Origin: Obelidium mucronatum
Lineage: Eukaryota; Chytridiomycota; Chytridiomycetes; Chytridiales; Chytriomycetaceae
Direction of reading: 5' to 3'
Assembly: GCA_025765595.1 (NCBI GenBank)
Contig: JAIVFH010000183.1
Coordinates: forward strand, 1 to 54,912
DNA: 54,912 bases
The notes under the pieces were generated by a model. That model was not told where the DNA came from. It ran no database searches and saw only the letters and a list, made by a program, of their open reading frames with translations. Position 1 is the first letter of the stretch, and every line of letters starts with the position of its first letter. Below are positions 30,786 through 42,815 of this stretch, piece by piece. The position numbers and the translations under genes were made by a program.

Positions 30786-33700
30786 TTACGAAACAGGTTT
30801 CTGCTCTGCTCCAATTCGCTTCTGGAACGGAGCAGTAAACATGACTTGTGGCGCAAACAAGTTGGGCAACCCTGTTGATTCTTGGCTTCCATCCTGAGCG
30901 ACTCTGCCCACAAACGGCGCAACTTCAATCAAATCCTTCATTTTCAAATTCGCTACATCGGCCGTTTCGCGCTTTCCGCCGCCACTTCCTGCTGTTCCGC
31001 CCATTTGAGCTTCGAGAGTCCCACGAAACGCGACAACCTCTACAAACACTGGCTTCGTGCATCCCAATCGATGAGCTCGCTTGATGGCCTGCTTGTATAG
31101 CGCGGTTTCAGCAATGGGCCGCATGAAATAAATTCTCGAAGCTGCAGAGAGATCAAGCCCGAAACCACCCTTGGTCACATCCATAATCATGACGCGGATG
31201 TTTTCAGCAGTGTTAAAGGTATTTACATTTGCAGATTTCTCGCTCATTCGTTGCTGTAAACAAAATTGTGTGAGTTCGCGATTGATCGAGGCGTTTCTGT
31301 ATTTACCTTTGTTTTTTGAAACAGCCGGAATTGAATTGCAAAGAGCTCGCAAAATTCCTTTACGGCAAACATTTCGTTATCATGCTGTTCACAGTAAAAA
31401 GCGCAAGTGTTAATTGCGGTTAACCTGAACAAGACGATAAAGCAAAAAAACTCAACTGTGGTGTAAACAATTATCTTTTCCGTCTTGTAATATTTCAATA
31501 TTTGATCGCCGATATATGTCATTTTGGTGCAGGTGGACCCTTCAATTTCAAAAGTGAGCTCCTGTTTGTCTTGACAGGAAGCGCAGAAATTGTACGCTGG
31601 CGGTTCTTGAATGCTTTGTGACAACGTATTTGGATGCTCAGGGGGTGGAGTTGGTGGTGTTTTCATGACTGCTGCTGTTACTGATGATGATGACGAGGAT
31701 GACGACAAGGATGCGGAATTTCGTGATGATTTTTCAGGAGTCAAGGAAGCGAAGGATGCATCTTGAGGTTTTGAATCAATATCATCGCTCTTGTCCATTT
31801 TCGTACAATCAGCGGCAAAAGATACAGTCTTTTTCTTCTTCGTCTTTGGTGTTGGGTCGCAACTTTGCAACTGTGAAGCGCTTTTATCTGGGGTATCCTG
31901 AGAAACCTTTCGTTTCTTCAGAGTTGACTTGCTCTCTGAAACATATGCTCCATAAGCCCTGTGGCTTTATTGTTAGAACATAGAACATTGCCAAAAAGGA
32001 AGGCCCAAAACCTTGTTCGAGTTGAGACAGAAGTGCCCAACAGCACCTCCGGATTCTTCCCCAAAAATGCAGATGTCAGGTGCTTGCAATGCGTATCGAT
32101 TTGCTGCTTTGTGAGCAATCTGCGCCCACTTCTGAAGTCGATCAAAGAAGCTTCCTTCCCTGAATCCAGAACCCCACCAGAACGCCAGAGGCAGCGACAT
32201 TCCTTGACAATATAAGAAACATCGCCAATTTCTTGGTATGTTTCATAAAATTGATCTTCCACCCTTTGGAGATGTGATACTATCGACGAGAGATCCTGTA
32301 TATTGTACGCCTTTTTTCCAATGACAGATCTCTCCAAACCATATAATGCATTTTTCAATGACATTTGAGAGTTTCCGATGATTTCGTTACCGTTGAAGTG
32401 AAAAAGACATAGTTGCATACTGGAAGCATCAAACAATAAGAACGAAGCACAATAAAAAAGGATTGGAACCAACTTATTTACAACTTCATGAAGCGCTTTT
32501 CGTTGTGAAGGGTCTCCGAAGTTGTGTGGAAACAGATCATGAGCCCTATCCCTCCGGAAGGAGATGGCCATAATTTGGTAAAAGGGGATTTCAGGCGGGT
32601 CGGCGGGACGTATCGGAAAAGATATATAAGGAGCCATGACAGCGATCGGAAAGAGTATCGTTCTACTCTTGGATAATTTGTTATATATTATCCACCGATC
32701 GCAGGTGCGGATTATTGTTGTTTACTATCGATTGGGAATCTTTAATTAATTGGGTTATATATATTATATAAACGATCGTTCTACTCTTGGATAATTTGTT
32801 ATATATTATCCACCGATCGCAGCTTAATTAAAAAGGGCCGCAAAGAAGTAGTCTTTTCCTTCTTTTTCAGTTAATATGGAGTTTAATTTGATTTGCGCAG
32901 TGATTAGATTGACATTGATTCGTTCTTGCTGGTTCATGTCAAGAAATATCGTTTGCTCTGTGAGTGGTGGCACTTGATGTTGGTGAGGGCAGTATTCAGT
33001 CATCGTTTTTAATTTTCAGAAAAGACTTACATGGATGTTCAAGTTGAATTTCTTCCAACGAATGCCGAACAATCAATCGATTTAAAAGGTCTTGAACTTT
33101 TTGAATCCCTTCTTTCGTTCGAGAGAACCAAGGTATCGTAATCAATTTGGAGAACAAACTCTCTAAAAAAGGCAATCATTATTTTCAACGTAAAAGAACA
33201 TCCCAATAAACGGCTTAACTGTTGAAGGCGAAAGGCTCAACTTTTAGGAAATTTGTGACAATCCCACCCAACTTCTTCAGATCCACACGTTCCATCTCTT
33301 TCCGTTTGGTTGCGCTGACATTGCCGTCACCGGAACTGCTCTCAAGGATGTTTGGCAGCGGGGTTCCTGAACACACCCACTTCCAATGCGCCTTCAGTTT
33401 AGAAACTGTTTCCAGGAGTTTGTTGTCTTTCCTCGCTCCACTTTCATGCTTCAGCAAATGGCCCTCATCGAAAACAAGTCGCTGAAATTGTACTTGTATT
33501 AATGGCGAGACGTAGTTTGAATTCCTTCCGCCGCTTTCAGGTACTTTCGGCTTCCGTTTAAGTGGCGTCTTTTTCTTGGCCACACCATCATCTTTCTTCT
33601 TAACAACTTTCTTTCGCAATGCAGCCATAGAGCCATTGCGTGCGAGAAAATCCTTCACTCTATCACATTGACAATCCACGATATTCGTATTTGCTTTATA

Positions 33701-34702
33701 CTGACATCGACAAAGGCGATCAGCGCCTTTGAATTCAAACCCAAACCTCGTGTCTTCCAAACTCAGCCGCGAGTGAGAAATTAGAATTACATCGTATTCA
33801 ATTAGTTGTAATGGACCGGGGATCGCGTCTTTGGGGTCTTTGATGATTTTGAGTTGGATAGTATCTACGAGAATGTGTTTGTTGAATTCAAACGTCCATT
33901 GATCGATAAGGGTATCTGGCATAACGATAAGAGTCGTTTTGGAGAGATGAATCTTGTGAGTGGGTGAGGTGGTGCTCTTATTGCTGAGGCTGCTGCTACT
34001 CCTGTTGTCATTGCTGGTGGAACTTCGAGAGTAACTGCTACGCGATGAATGATGAATAAAATCCATGGTCGTATACTGCTGAATAGACTTATATGCGTGG
34101 TCCAGATGTGGAAGTCGCTCAGTTAGAAACTCGGTTATGTCTGGCGAACTTTGGAATTTGACTTTGACTGAACACAAGGCCAATTGAATCAATGAGGGAA
34201 TCTGTTCTCGGTCATCGAGAATGTCTCTTCTTGGAGGTTCGTGGAATACAGTAGATCCATCAGACGAAGATCGAGCTGTCCAATCTAGCTGCTGACCCAC
34301 ACTCACTTGCCATCTTTCGTTCAAAAGTCGAGCAGGTTTGTCGAGCGTCGCAGCAACAAGTCCAATGACCATCAGCGTCTTTCCAGTTCCCATGTTTTCA
34401 CAGAGGATTCCGCCGCGCACTGGTCCCAAAGTCTCGTCAGGCCCAGCGTCGCTTTCTTCCTCCATCGCAATCATCCGACTGATGCTGTCGAGCTGATACT
34501 GAAACAGATCCGTGCGAATGTATTGCGACAAGGACAGGACAGCTTTGGGTGGTGAGGGAACTCGCTCAAACAATTGCTGCAGCGTAAGGTGTTTGTCTTC
34601 TCCTGGAATCACATCGTCTCCAGCGTCCACTTCGTCATCATCATCATTATCATCTTCATCATCATCTTCCATCAGATCAACAAACAGATCTTCTTCGTCC
34701 AT
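30786..34702 (-). CDS. SNF2-family DNA helicase/ATPase (exon structure partly unresolved)
   Basis: The start is taken at M-D-E-E-D-L-F-V-D (34702), followed by an acidic run. Seen in order: Walker A G-T-G-K-T (about 34390), a serine-rich insert, V-F-D-E-G-H (motif II) and C-S-G-T-P (motif III) in the first exon ending near 33220; L-L-N-R-L-I-V-R-H-S (about 33060-33165); then L-P-P-L-T-E-Q; H-N-F-G-D-P-S-Q-R-K-A-L; T-E-K-I-I-V-Y (helicase C, about 31470); G-G-F-G-L-D-L-S-A-A and Q-A-I-K-R-A-H-R-L-G (motifs V-VI, 31060-31170). The layout with a large insert recalls RAD5/SHPRH-like proteins (inference). The frame stops at a repeat-rich stretch near 32820, and exon joins between 32830 and 31900 could not all be made, so the gene may be damaged. 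Confidence 0.75.
32659..32822. repeat. 46-bp direct repeat pair with internal palindromes
   Basis: Two identical 46-bp copies at 32659-32704 and 32777-32822, each starting CGTTCTACTC and ending CCACCGATCGCAG with the fold-back GGATAATnnnnnATATTATCC inside. A further GCGATCGG at 32641-32648 can pair with CCGATCGC at the copy end. The pair falls where the SNF2 reading frame stops, so it is either a long unusual intron or a small foldback insertion. Confidence 0.7.
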
Positions 34703-34739
34703 TTGGCGAGTTGTTCTTTCAAAAAAAAAAACAATTAAA
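34703..34739. promoter_or_regulatory. Very short divergent promoter, SNF2-like gene / SF3B2
   Basis: The two start codons lie 37 bp apart on opposite strands, with an A-rich run between them. The promoter elements must overlap the first exons of one or both genes. Confidence 0.55.
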
Positions 34740-36885
34740 ATGGCCCCAACCACAACAGCAAAAGCCAAAGACCAAAAGAAGGCCACAAGGAGAAAGAAAG
34801 CGGCAAAAGCAGCGCCAAAACACGCAGCTTTGATTGCTTCGTCTGAGTCTGCCGATGCCTCAGAGTCAGAGGTGATTTTATCCGCAGTTGGTTCTTCAAG
34901 AACTAAAACGTAAAAAACAAACAAATACTAAAAAAAACAATCACTCAGAACTTGTTCTTTTCAGTCGAATACGTTGCCGCGCCAAAACCTGCTTTTGAAG
35001 CTGATTTTTCCGAGTTTGCTCAAGTTTTTGACAAGTTTGAAACAAGAGCAAAAGAGGCATGGAAGACTGAAGCCGATGAAGTGGAAGAGAAGGATGCAGA
35101 AAAGGAAGAGGGTAAAGAGGAGGGTGACGACAAGGAGAAGAATGATGAAAGCGACAGCGATAATGATGAAAAGGGCGATGCTTCAAAGAAGAAAAAGAAA
35201 CTCGAAGCGAGACTTTCAATTGCACAGCTAAAGCAGCTGGTCATAAAGCCCGATGTCGTTGAGGTGCGTTTTTGGCTGCGTCTCTCTAGCCAACTCATTC
35301 TAAAAATGAATTACAAAAAAGTGGGTGGATGTAACTGCTGCCGATCCAAAGTTGCTTGTGCACTTGAAATCGTACAGAAATACGGTCCCTGTTCCCATTC
35401 ACTGGCAGCAAAAAAGAAAGTACCTACAAGGAAAGCGTGGAATCGAAAAGCCTCCTTTTGATCTCCCAGGTTAGGAATATGATTTCAGCTTCTTTGTTTC
35501 TCCTCTTACACCCTCTTGCATCAGATTTTATCAAGCAGACTGGAATCATGGATTTACGTCAAGCCGTCAAGGAAAAGGAGGATGCGTCAAAGTTAAAAGC
35601 CAAAACAAGAGAACGAACTCAACCAAGGATGGGGAAACTGGATATCGACTACCAAAAGCTGCATGACGCGTTTTTCAGATGGCAGACAAAGCCCAGGCTC
35701 TCGCTGCATGGCGATATGTAAGCATGGTAGCCAACTTCGTCCTTATATTTTTTGTTGAACGACGCAACCAAAAAAAAAACAGGTACTACGAAGGAAAAGA
35801 GTACGAAACCAAACTTAAACTCAAAAAACCTGGTCAGCTCTCTGACGAGCTTAAGGACGCGCTTGGAATCACAGATAATTTGGTTGCTCCACCGTGGTTG
35901 GTTAATATGCAACGATATGGTCCTCCACCTTCATACCCAGGTCTCAAAGTGCCTGGTCTCAATTGTCCGATTCCTCAAGGCGCACAATGGGGATACCATG
36001 CGGGTGGATGGGGCAAACCTCCAGTTGATGAGTTTGGAAGGCCTCTCTATGGGGATGTCTTTGGAGTTTCAGCTGTAGAAGTTGTTGATCAACGGGTAAA
36101 TAGCTTTTCTTATGGCACTTCGTGAGGAAACAAACTAATTGGCATAAATATTAGCACATCGCACAAGTAGAGCGTACACTTTGGGGAGAACTTGAACCAG
36201 AAGAAGAAGTGGAAGAAGCAGAGGACGAAGAGGAGGAGGAACAAGGCGACGAAGAAGAACAACAGCAAGAAGAATCGGCTCCTTCTCAGGCCTATCCCGA
36301 AAGTGGTCTTGTCACCCCATCTGGTCTCGCGTCAGTTCCAAGCGGTCTTGAGACTCCAGATTACATTGAATTACGTAAAGAGTCTCGAAGGTAATCTCTC
36401 TAACACCATTCACTGTTTCACCCAGCTTATTCTTCACACCACACACAAAAAAAAACAGAGACGAAGGCCCCAAGGAGCTGTACAAAATCATTCCTCAAAA
36501 AGATACCGCTGTCCGTGGATTCATGGGATCCCAGCACACCTACGATCTGTCTTCTGCAGGCTCCCAATTCGCCCCACCACCGCCTTCATCGGGAACAGCC
36601 TCCGAATCGTCACGGAAACGAAAACCAATGCCTGGTCTTGTGAATGATAAACCTGTTGCCATGAGTTTGAACCCTGAAGATCTCGAGGAAGGATTGGAAG
36701 GTGATGCTGTCAAACGAGCTTACGAAGAAAAAATGAAGGCGGCCCGAAAAGAAGCTGCTGGTGAAGACTTTAGTGATTTGGTTGCTGAGCACGCGAATCG
36801 ACAAATGGCAAAGAAGAGAAAGAAAGATGATACTGGCAGTGGCGCCGGGAAGAAGGGTGGAAAAGATGAAAAGTTCAAGTTTTGA
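34740..36885 (+). CDS. SF3B2: Splicing factor 3B subunit 2 (SAP145/Cus1)
   Basis: A U2 snRNP protein that anchors the SF3b complex at the branch site in the nucleus. Exons: 34740 to about 34870-34909 (first donor uncertain), about 34949/34965-35263, 35322-35469, 35525-35717, 35784-36095, 36155-36390 and 36459-36885. Seen: a basic N-terminus, V-E-Y-V-A-A-P-K-P, a long acidic KE-rich stretch, the conserved W-V-D-V-T-A-A-D-P-K-L-L-V and P-V-P-I-H-W block, K-Q-T-G-I-M-D-L-R-Q, the PSP motif (W-G-Y-H-A-G-G-W-G-K-P-P and R-P-L-Y-G-D-V-F-G), L-W-G-E-L-E, then M-G-S-Q-H-T-Y-D. It ends in K-F-K-F, close to the usual family end. A run of about 23 A follows the stop codon directly. It is convergent with the TIR gene, whose stop lies 64 bp away. 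Confidence 0.93.
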
Positions 36886-36949
36886 AAAAAAAAAAAAAAA
36901 AAAAAAACGGAACTAAACGAATATATTTTTTGATGACATCTATTTTTCT

Positions 36950-39833
36950 TTATGTGGCCAATTCTCCTTCATCCGCGTGTACATTTTCATCGTTATCTGC
37001 GTTTACCGCGGCTGTTTGGTTTTGAGTGTTGGTGGTGTCACCCAGCTTCCTGTCATATTCGGCCATAATTATCTTAGAGGCGCCTTCACTCAAACCCATG
37101 GCGGCAACGAGATATGCGCAATATTGCCGCCTCTGTATTTATATAGGTTGCTAAGAAACAAGCCTCAAACATCACAATAAAAAAAGAATTACCTTATCTG
37201 CTGACTCAAAGTCATCTTTGTTCACGTAATCGTTTGCCAAACCATCGATCAAAGTAACTATCCCACTGTAGCGATGTAAGTTATCGTTGTCGTTTGTGAC
37301 ATCATAGAACACATCCAAAATTGGATCCATGTTTTCAGCGAGGGCACAAGTTCTCAATTGCTCATCAGTTAGAGCCCCGGCCCCAACCAACTTAATTAAA
37401 AGTTTTGCAGCCTCAACAGGAGTAGTGTTTTTGCCGAAAGGAAAGCTGTATGTACAGCAACGTTAATCCATATATACACACACACAGACACACACACAAC
37501 ATACTTTCTTAAAATTTCTTCCACAGCTTTGACGCGTTTTGATGTTTCACTAAAGCATAGTTGCGGGGTGCCTGTGAAGAATTGTTGCCGACGTTTTTAA
37601 TTATCTCAATAATTAAATACGTGAGAAAAAAAATATTAAATACCAAAACTGGCCGGATCATTGATTTTCGGAATATTGTCCATTGGGACGCCGGTTACAC
37701 CCGCTAACTCGGGTGCAGCTTGGAGGACCTGTTTTTGGGTTCCAATGCAAATGACCGATTCCGAGTCTTGAGCATTCATATATAATCCCGTCATATTATT
37801 CTTTTCTTTGTCCCCTTCCAGGTTTTCGCAAATGACAAAAGAACGATCATGTTTGGGAGGCAATTGGTTACCCTTTTCTAAATCTTGAACAGTGTACAGT
37901 TTGACTTCAATGCCTGGCGAAACTGCTTCAAGTTTGTCCTTTAATTCTTGGGCTTGAGTCTCTTGAGTTCTGCCAACACAATCAGGTGACAAATGAAAAG
38001 ACAAACAAACAAAAATACCCAACTCATCGTATAGGACACCAACAACTTTGACTCCTTCAAGAAATGGCTTTACTTCAGGAGGGATATCTGTCCTCTTTCC
38101 GGTTACTCTTTCAATGGCATCGTTTGTGGCAATCAGATCGGCATGTTGGAAGGAGGGAAGTTTCTTTCCCTTTTCTTCAAGCGCTGCTCGCGTTAAAGTT
38201 GTGCCTTGAATTTAATATGTAAAGGTCAGATGCACACAACACAAAAAAAGAATAAGGGTGAGGGGGGCAACCTTGGTCATTAATTAATTCAGCAGGTGGA
38301 ATCGTTCCTGTCGCGGACTCGGCAATTTGTCGAACGATTTCTGCTGTATCATTCTCAGTGGAATAAATTCGAATTGTTGATGAGTCTGCAGGCAGATGAT
38401 GGTGTGGGCCATCTCCAACATGAACAATGGCCATGGGAATTCCAGTTTCCTTGGCAGTATAAAACTCTGAACCGCAGTTTCTTGATGACTTTTGTGGCAT
38501 AGATTATTGGAAGGTTTGTTAACATGCAGTAATTAAGCGCAGATTTATGTTACCGAATAAAGCTTGTTATGCATAGCCACCATATATTTCGAGCTGGAAA
38601 CATTCCGTTGCATGTTGCGGTGAATGTTTTCATGCATGCGATCAAGATCGAGGTACACTTTCAGGTTGTGCGGAGGCCCCGACAGCTTGAGCGCAAGGTC
38701 GATTGCTTCTTTTTGGTTACCCCACCTGAATATCCAAAGGAAAAATTTGATTAACATATAAATATTGGCGATTCGACGCTTACTGATAACTGATAAACAC
38801 GTCAAACTGATTCAAGGTATTGACAGCGTTTTGGTCTACAACGATTGAGGTTGTTAGCCCACAACTTCATCAACCAACTAAAAGTATATATCCAACCTAT
38901 TTCCTGCGCAACCATTTGGCTCACTTCCTTTGTCAAATCCTCGGCGGCTTTTTTATTGCGACGCTCAGAACCATCCGTTGCAACAAAGAGGTTATCGAAT
39001 CTATGGTCCACCCTTTTAGCTTCCTCGATTGCTTCTGTAGCTTCTTTCTCGGTCATGCTTGGTTCGCCAGGAGCTCGGTTTAAATTGTGGTAATCTGCCA
39101 CTCTTTCGGCATCAAATTCTCCGATGCGCATAGAAGCAAAACGATTTCCAGCAAGATTATGTTCCCTGTGCAAATTTCGAAAGGAGGAATTTCCCTGCAG
39201 TATGTTTGTTATAAACACAAAGTTCTTCTTTAAAAGTGAGTGAGAACGTACCATGCTTTCGTTGGATAGCAAAAATACTGCCGGAGCATCTTTAAATCGC
39301 TTGTAGTCTTCCTTTTCAGCGTCAGTCAGACCTTTGAATTATTAGTGGTGATAAATCAATCAACCACATAGGAAGCCACCTACTGTTGAATTTATTGGGG
39401 TCTTCGAGCGCCTTCAACACATTCTTTCCTGCGAGACATTCAACTTTATCAAAGCCCGGTCCAAGAGAAGCGGTTGTTACGACTGTAACTCCTTGCTTTT
39501 GCATTTCTTTTGCAGTCAAACGGGCAAGATCGCGATCCTGCTTGTTATCACTACAGTAGACAATAAACAAACGGAAAAGGCCGAAAGACTGTTATAATGC
39601 AAATACTTGAATGCCAGCAAGCAGATCTTTTTGTCTTCCGTTGGACTTGATTCGATGATATCTTTCAACGATTCTTGGTAAGGTTTCACCAATTTCTCAT
39701 CAACCAAGTCGTATGCCGCTTTCTTTTCCGCGCCGTCTTTGAAACCGAGTTTTACGGCTTCCTCGTCGTTCAGCGGCTCTTTCTGCTGCCACCACCAGAA
39801 CATTAAATTGGAGCAAATTGAATTGGTCAGCAA
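36950..39833 (-). CDS. Multi-exon TIR-domain protein
   Basis: About ten exons from M-L-T-N-S-I or a nearby Met (39833) to a last exon 37132-36950. A first TIR-like segment starts I-C-L-L-A-F-N-D-N-K-Q-D-R-D-L-A and continues through A-P-A-V-F-L-L-S-N-E-S. A clear TIR domain follows: F-D-V-F-I-S-Y-Q (about 38790), V-Y-L-D-L-D-R-M, then S-R-N-C-G-S-E-F-Y-T-A (about 38470), with the Glu at the place used by NADase-type TIR domains, and G-I-P-M-A-I-V. About 350 residues of unknown fold follow, with a further alpha/beta-looking part (E-V-K-L-Y-T-V, S-V-I-C-I-G-T-Q-K). No TM segment. It shares a 56-bp divergent promoter with DUF885 copy D. Role unknown; an innate-immunity or NAD-consuming role is inferred only from the domain. 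Confidence 0.75.
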
Positions 39834-39889
39834 ATTGGATCAAATTGGTGGCAAATCGGTTGTAAACAGGAAATTGATCGAAAACGGCA
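39834..39889. promoter_or_regulatory. Divergent promoter, TIR gene / DUF885 copy D
   Basis: 56 bp separate the two likely starts. The sequence and its neighbourhood recur upstream of copies B and C (2985-3036 and 6161-6216), where only the DUF885 side still has a full gene. Retention in every copy marks it as the promoter that travels with DUF885. Confidence 0.55.
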
Positions 39890-41904
39890 ATGACCATTTT
39901 GGAAGACTACGCCGACGCTAAGCTGCAATACTTGGGCAAGCCGTTTCTGCTTATAGACAGCGGCTGCCGCCTTGGACTACTAGAAGCTTGTGTATTTGAC
40001 GTCTCTGAAGTGGCAAGGACCGAGTTTGTGAAGATTGCCCGCCAGCTGCAAGCGGAGGCGGCATTGATGAAGCCAAATGAATACAATCCAGAGAGTGCAA
40101 TTGCACTGAGGGCTTTCAAAGACACTGTTGGTGTGGACATCTACGATTTGTCCAGAACAGATTGGTTTGCATTGGGCTTCATTTCCAAGTATGTATCAGT
40201 GTGTTCTCTTCTGGTTGATCCTTTTATTGACATCCTGCATTTGCAGGGACGATAATCCGTTGTTTGGCTTGGAGGAATCCTTCCGCTGGGCCATCATTGA
40301 AATATATGCAGGAGATCATCTTCAACGTCTGCAGCTTGCCGCTGCCCAAATTCCTTCTGTGATCGAGAACTTGCGCACTGCAATCGATCTTAAAGTAACT
40401 CTGAACCGCGAAACAGTCGAGCGCTTTATTTCCTTCTGCAAAGAATTTACAGAATCACAAGCCATTCAGTCCACCATGTGTGTCCCTCCATACGCCCAAT
40501 CTCGCAAGTTTGACCGTGGTGTAGATTTGGTCAAGGAAAAGCCGGTGTTTTCAGAGACACTGCAACCATTGAATGGCGGATTTCGACAATTGGCAGCCTT
40601 TTTACAAGACACATATCTGCCACACGCAAGACCGAATCCAGGAATTTACGAACTTCCTGGTTATAAAAAGGTTTTTGCCTTTGTTTTAGGGGCTCTATAT
40701 CATGCAATCTATATATTTACGTGAATTTCTTTCAGGCCTATCAAGAGTACATCCGCCAGTACTGCTTGTCGGATAAAACCCCTGATGAAATTCACGCCAT
40801 CGGAATTTCAGAAATCGAGAGAATTCAATGCGAAATGCTTAGTATTATGAAGACTCTTGGTCAAGGCGTGAACATTCAAGCGTTTGCCCGCAGTCTTCGC
40901 GATCGCCAAGCTTTCCCCGATCTCTTTGAAGCAGATGGTGATACAGCCTTTGTAAAATTTGACAGCATTATTACTGCTGCTTTTGAGGCGTCAAAGCATT
41001 TCACTTTCACGTCGCTACGGTGAGTTTTGGTATTGGTATCAAGGGGGCGTCATTGACAAGATATCCTAGTTTGTACAAATATGCAATCCAAGCTACTTCG
41101 CGAGTTGCTGTTGAGAATGAGGACTTTGCACCTTTGGTGCAATATAAAAACACTCCAACAAATTTCAAGAGCCAGAGATCATTTGAAGTCAATGTTAAAA
41201 AACTATTGGAGTTCCCAAATCATCAGTGGGAGGCCATTATTCTGAACAAAGTAGTCTTGTATTCGCTTTTTACATTGGGAAACAACTTCGCTTATATCTC
41301 TTTTTCTTTTTCTTGTTAGCTATATCCTGGAGCATAGTTAAGACATGCTTATTTTTCATCCTTTCGCTCACACTATCATCTTGATTTAAATAGTCACCAA
41401 ATGGAAACAATGAATCGTCGAGGGCAGTTTTTCAACACAGAACATAAGCTGTCGAAATCTCAGGCATGGCCACACTATGCCGAATCTTGCGGAACTGAGC
41501 TGGGATTCTACACCAGTCCATTACAACTCTTTGGCAAATTGGAGCGCGAATTACTCAACTCCATCATGCTTGTGGTCGATACTGGGTTGCATGCTCGTGG
41601 TTGGACAATCGATGAATCTGTCAAATACATTCAGGAAACAGCCGCTTATATCACTCCAGAAGACGCGCTTGAGCTTGTTTTGAGCGCGTGCGAGGCACCT
41701 GGAAAGGCGTTGGGTCCAAAGATTGGAGAATTGCGCATCAAGAAACTTCGTGAGAAAGTTGCAGAAGAGTTTCCCGTCAAGGATCTGGTCTTGATGGGTT
41801 TCAATCACACTGTCCTCGAGACTGAGTTTTACAAAGGTGGAAGGGTCATGGAGTATGCCATGGAATTTAGAATCAAGGACTGGAGATACAAGAGAGAAAA
41901 CTAG
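39890..41904 (+). CDS. DUF885-family protein, copy D (571 aa, parental position)
   Basis: Exons 39890-40188, 40247-40670, 40736-41019, 41070-41250, 41320-41336 (17 nt) and 41394-41904, all GT-AG, together 1716 nt. It is the copy beside an intact TIR gene, so it probably represents the original location. Intron 3 differs from the other copies (GTGAGT...CCTAG, unrelated sequence), and the 3' flank departs from the array spacer soon after the stop codon. Domain landmarks: Y-L-P-H-A-R-P-N-P-G-I-Y (residue about 220), T-P-D-E-I-H-A-I-G, F-K-S-Q-R-S-F-E-V, L-Y-P-G-A-Y-H-Q at the microexon join, and V-V-D-T-G-L-H-A-R-G-W. Metal-ligand positions of the family are lost, as in copies A-C. Confidence 0.85.
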
Positions 41905-42815
41905 GCCTTTTATTTTTCTTTGTTCAATATCACAGTGCGAACTGTTTTCTGAAGTAAAATCTAACAATTCTTTGTTGAATTTTTTGATGAGGGATTATTG
42001 TGTAGAAAACTATTTCGAAAATTGCTTTGCGCGCCAATTATTCCTGCATCTAATACTACGGTCCCACTTCTCATTTGTACCGATAAGATGCACTTGAACT
42101 TTTAATCGCGCATGAATCCCAACCGATAAATAGAATACACAACGGGATGCCATCTACTTTCGCGACCAACAACTCCAGCGCTAGCAAACACACCTTTAAT
42201 CCAAAATACGAGAACGTGCTTACAATTCCGTGCCGGGCAGATGACGATAAACTCTCTTTTAACCTTTACAGCCGAAGGTTGGTTGGTATTTTCAAAAATA
42301 AAGTTCAATGCACTGTTAAGATGTCGTCATAATCAAAGTAGACTTGGTGAAGGTACTTCAGTGAACACGATGGAATAAAGCAGAACAATATCAAAGGTAA
42401 TGACAAGGATCCCAATGAGCCTCGTCCATACAAAGAATGACACGCACAAGCCAAACGACCTTATTCCGACTCGTCGAGCAGGGCGGAGTGGAGGTGTAAT
42501 AGTATATAGATAATGGTGGCTGGCGGGACTAATTGAATCGCGCAGGAGGGTTTGAGGAGATTCCTCAAACTCGGGAGAGTCGCAATGGTATTCAATCGAT
42601 GATGAATGGTAACCATGGTTGCGTTTTTGAAATGATTCTTCACCTGTCAAAGTGGACCTCAAGACGAACAAGTCAGCCCAATGAACCGTCAACTTCGACA
42701 TAGGACGCGCCTCCGTCATAAACTCAGAGCTGGTTACAACCTCGCAACTTAACTCTATGAAGGAAACAGCGATGAATTCATTTTCAACTGCTTTCAAAAA
42801 ATTCCATCCCAGCAA
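41905..42815. other. Gap with one possible membrane-protein ORF on the minus strand
   Basis: 911 bp lie between DUF885 copy D and the chitinase gene. A minus-strand frame from about 42702 to 42333 (M-S-K-L-T-V-H-W-A-D...) contains a hydrophobic stretch of 25-30 residues. A second open stretch at 42102-42308 could be a further exon, but no splice join kept the frame. No family was recognised, so a real gene here is uncertain. Confidence 0.35.

Noticed and set aside
36885..36908. Poly(A) run after SF3B2 as a sign of a retrocopy
   Set aside because: The gene has six introns, so it is not processed; the run is more likely a simple homopolymer in the short convergent intergenic space.
36950..39833. 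First impression that the minus-strand gene beside DUF885 was a Ku70/Ku80 subunit
   Set aside because: Joined exons give TIR hallmarks (F-D-V-F-I-S-Y, N-C-G-S-E-F) and no Ku core or SAP domain.
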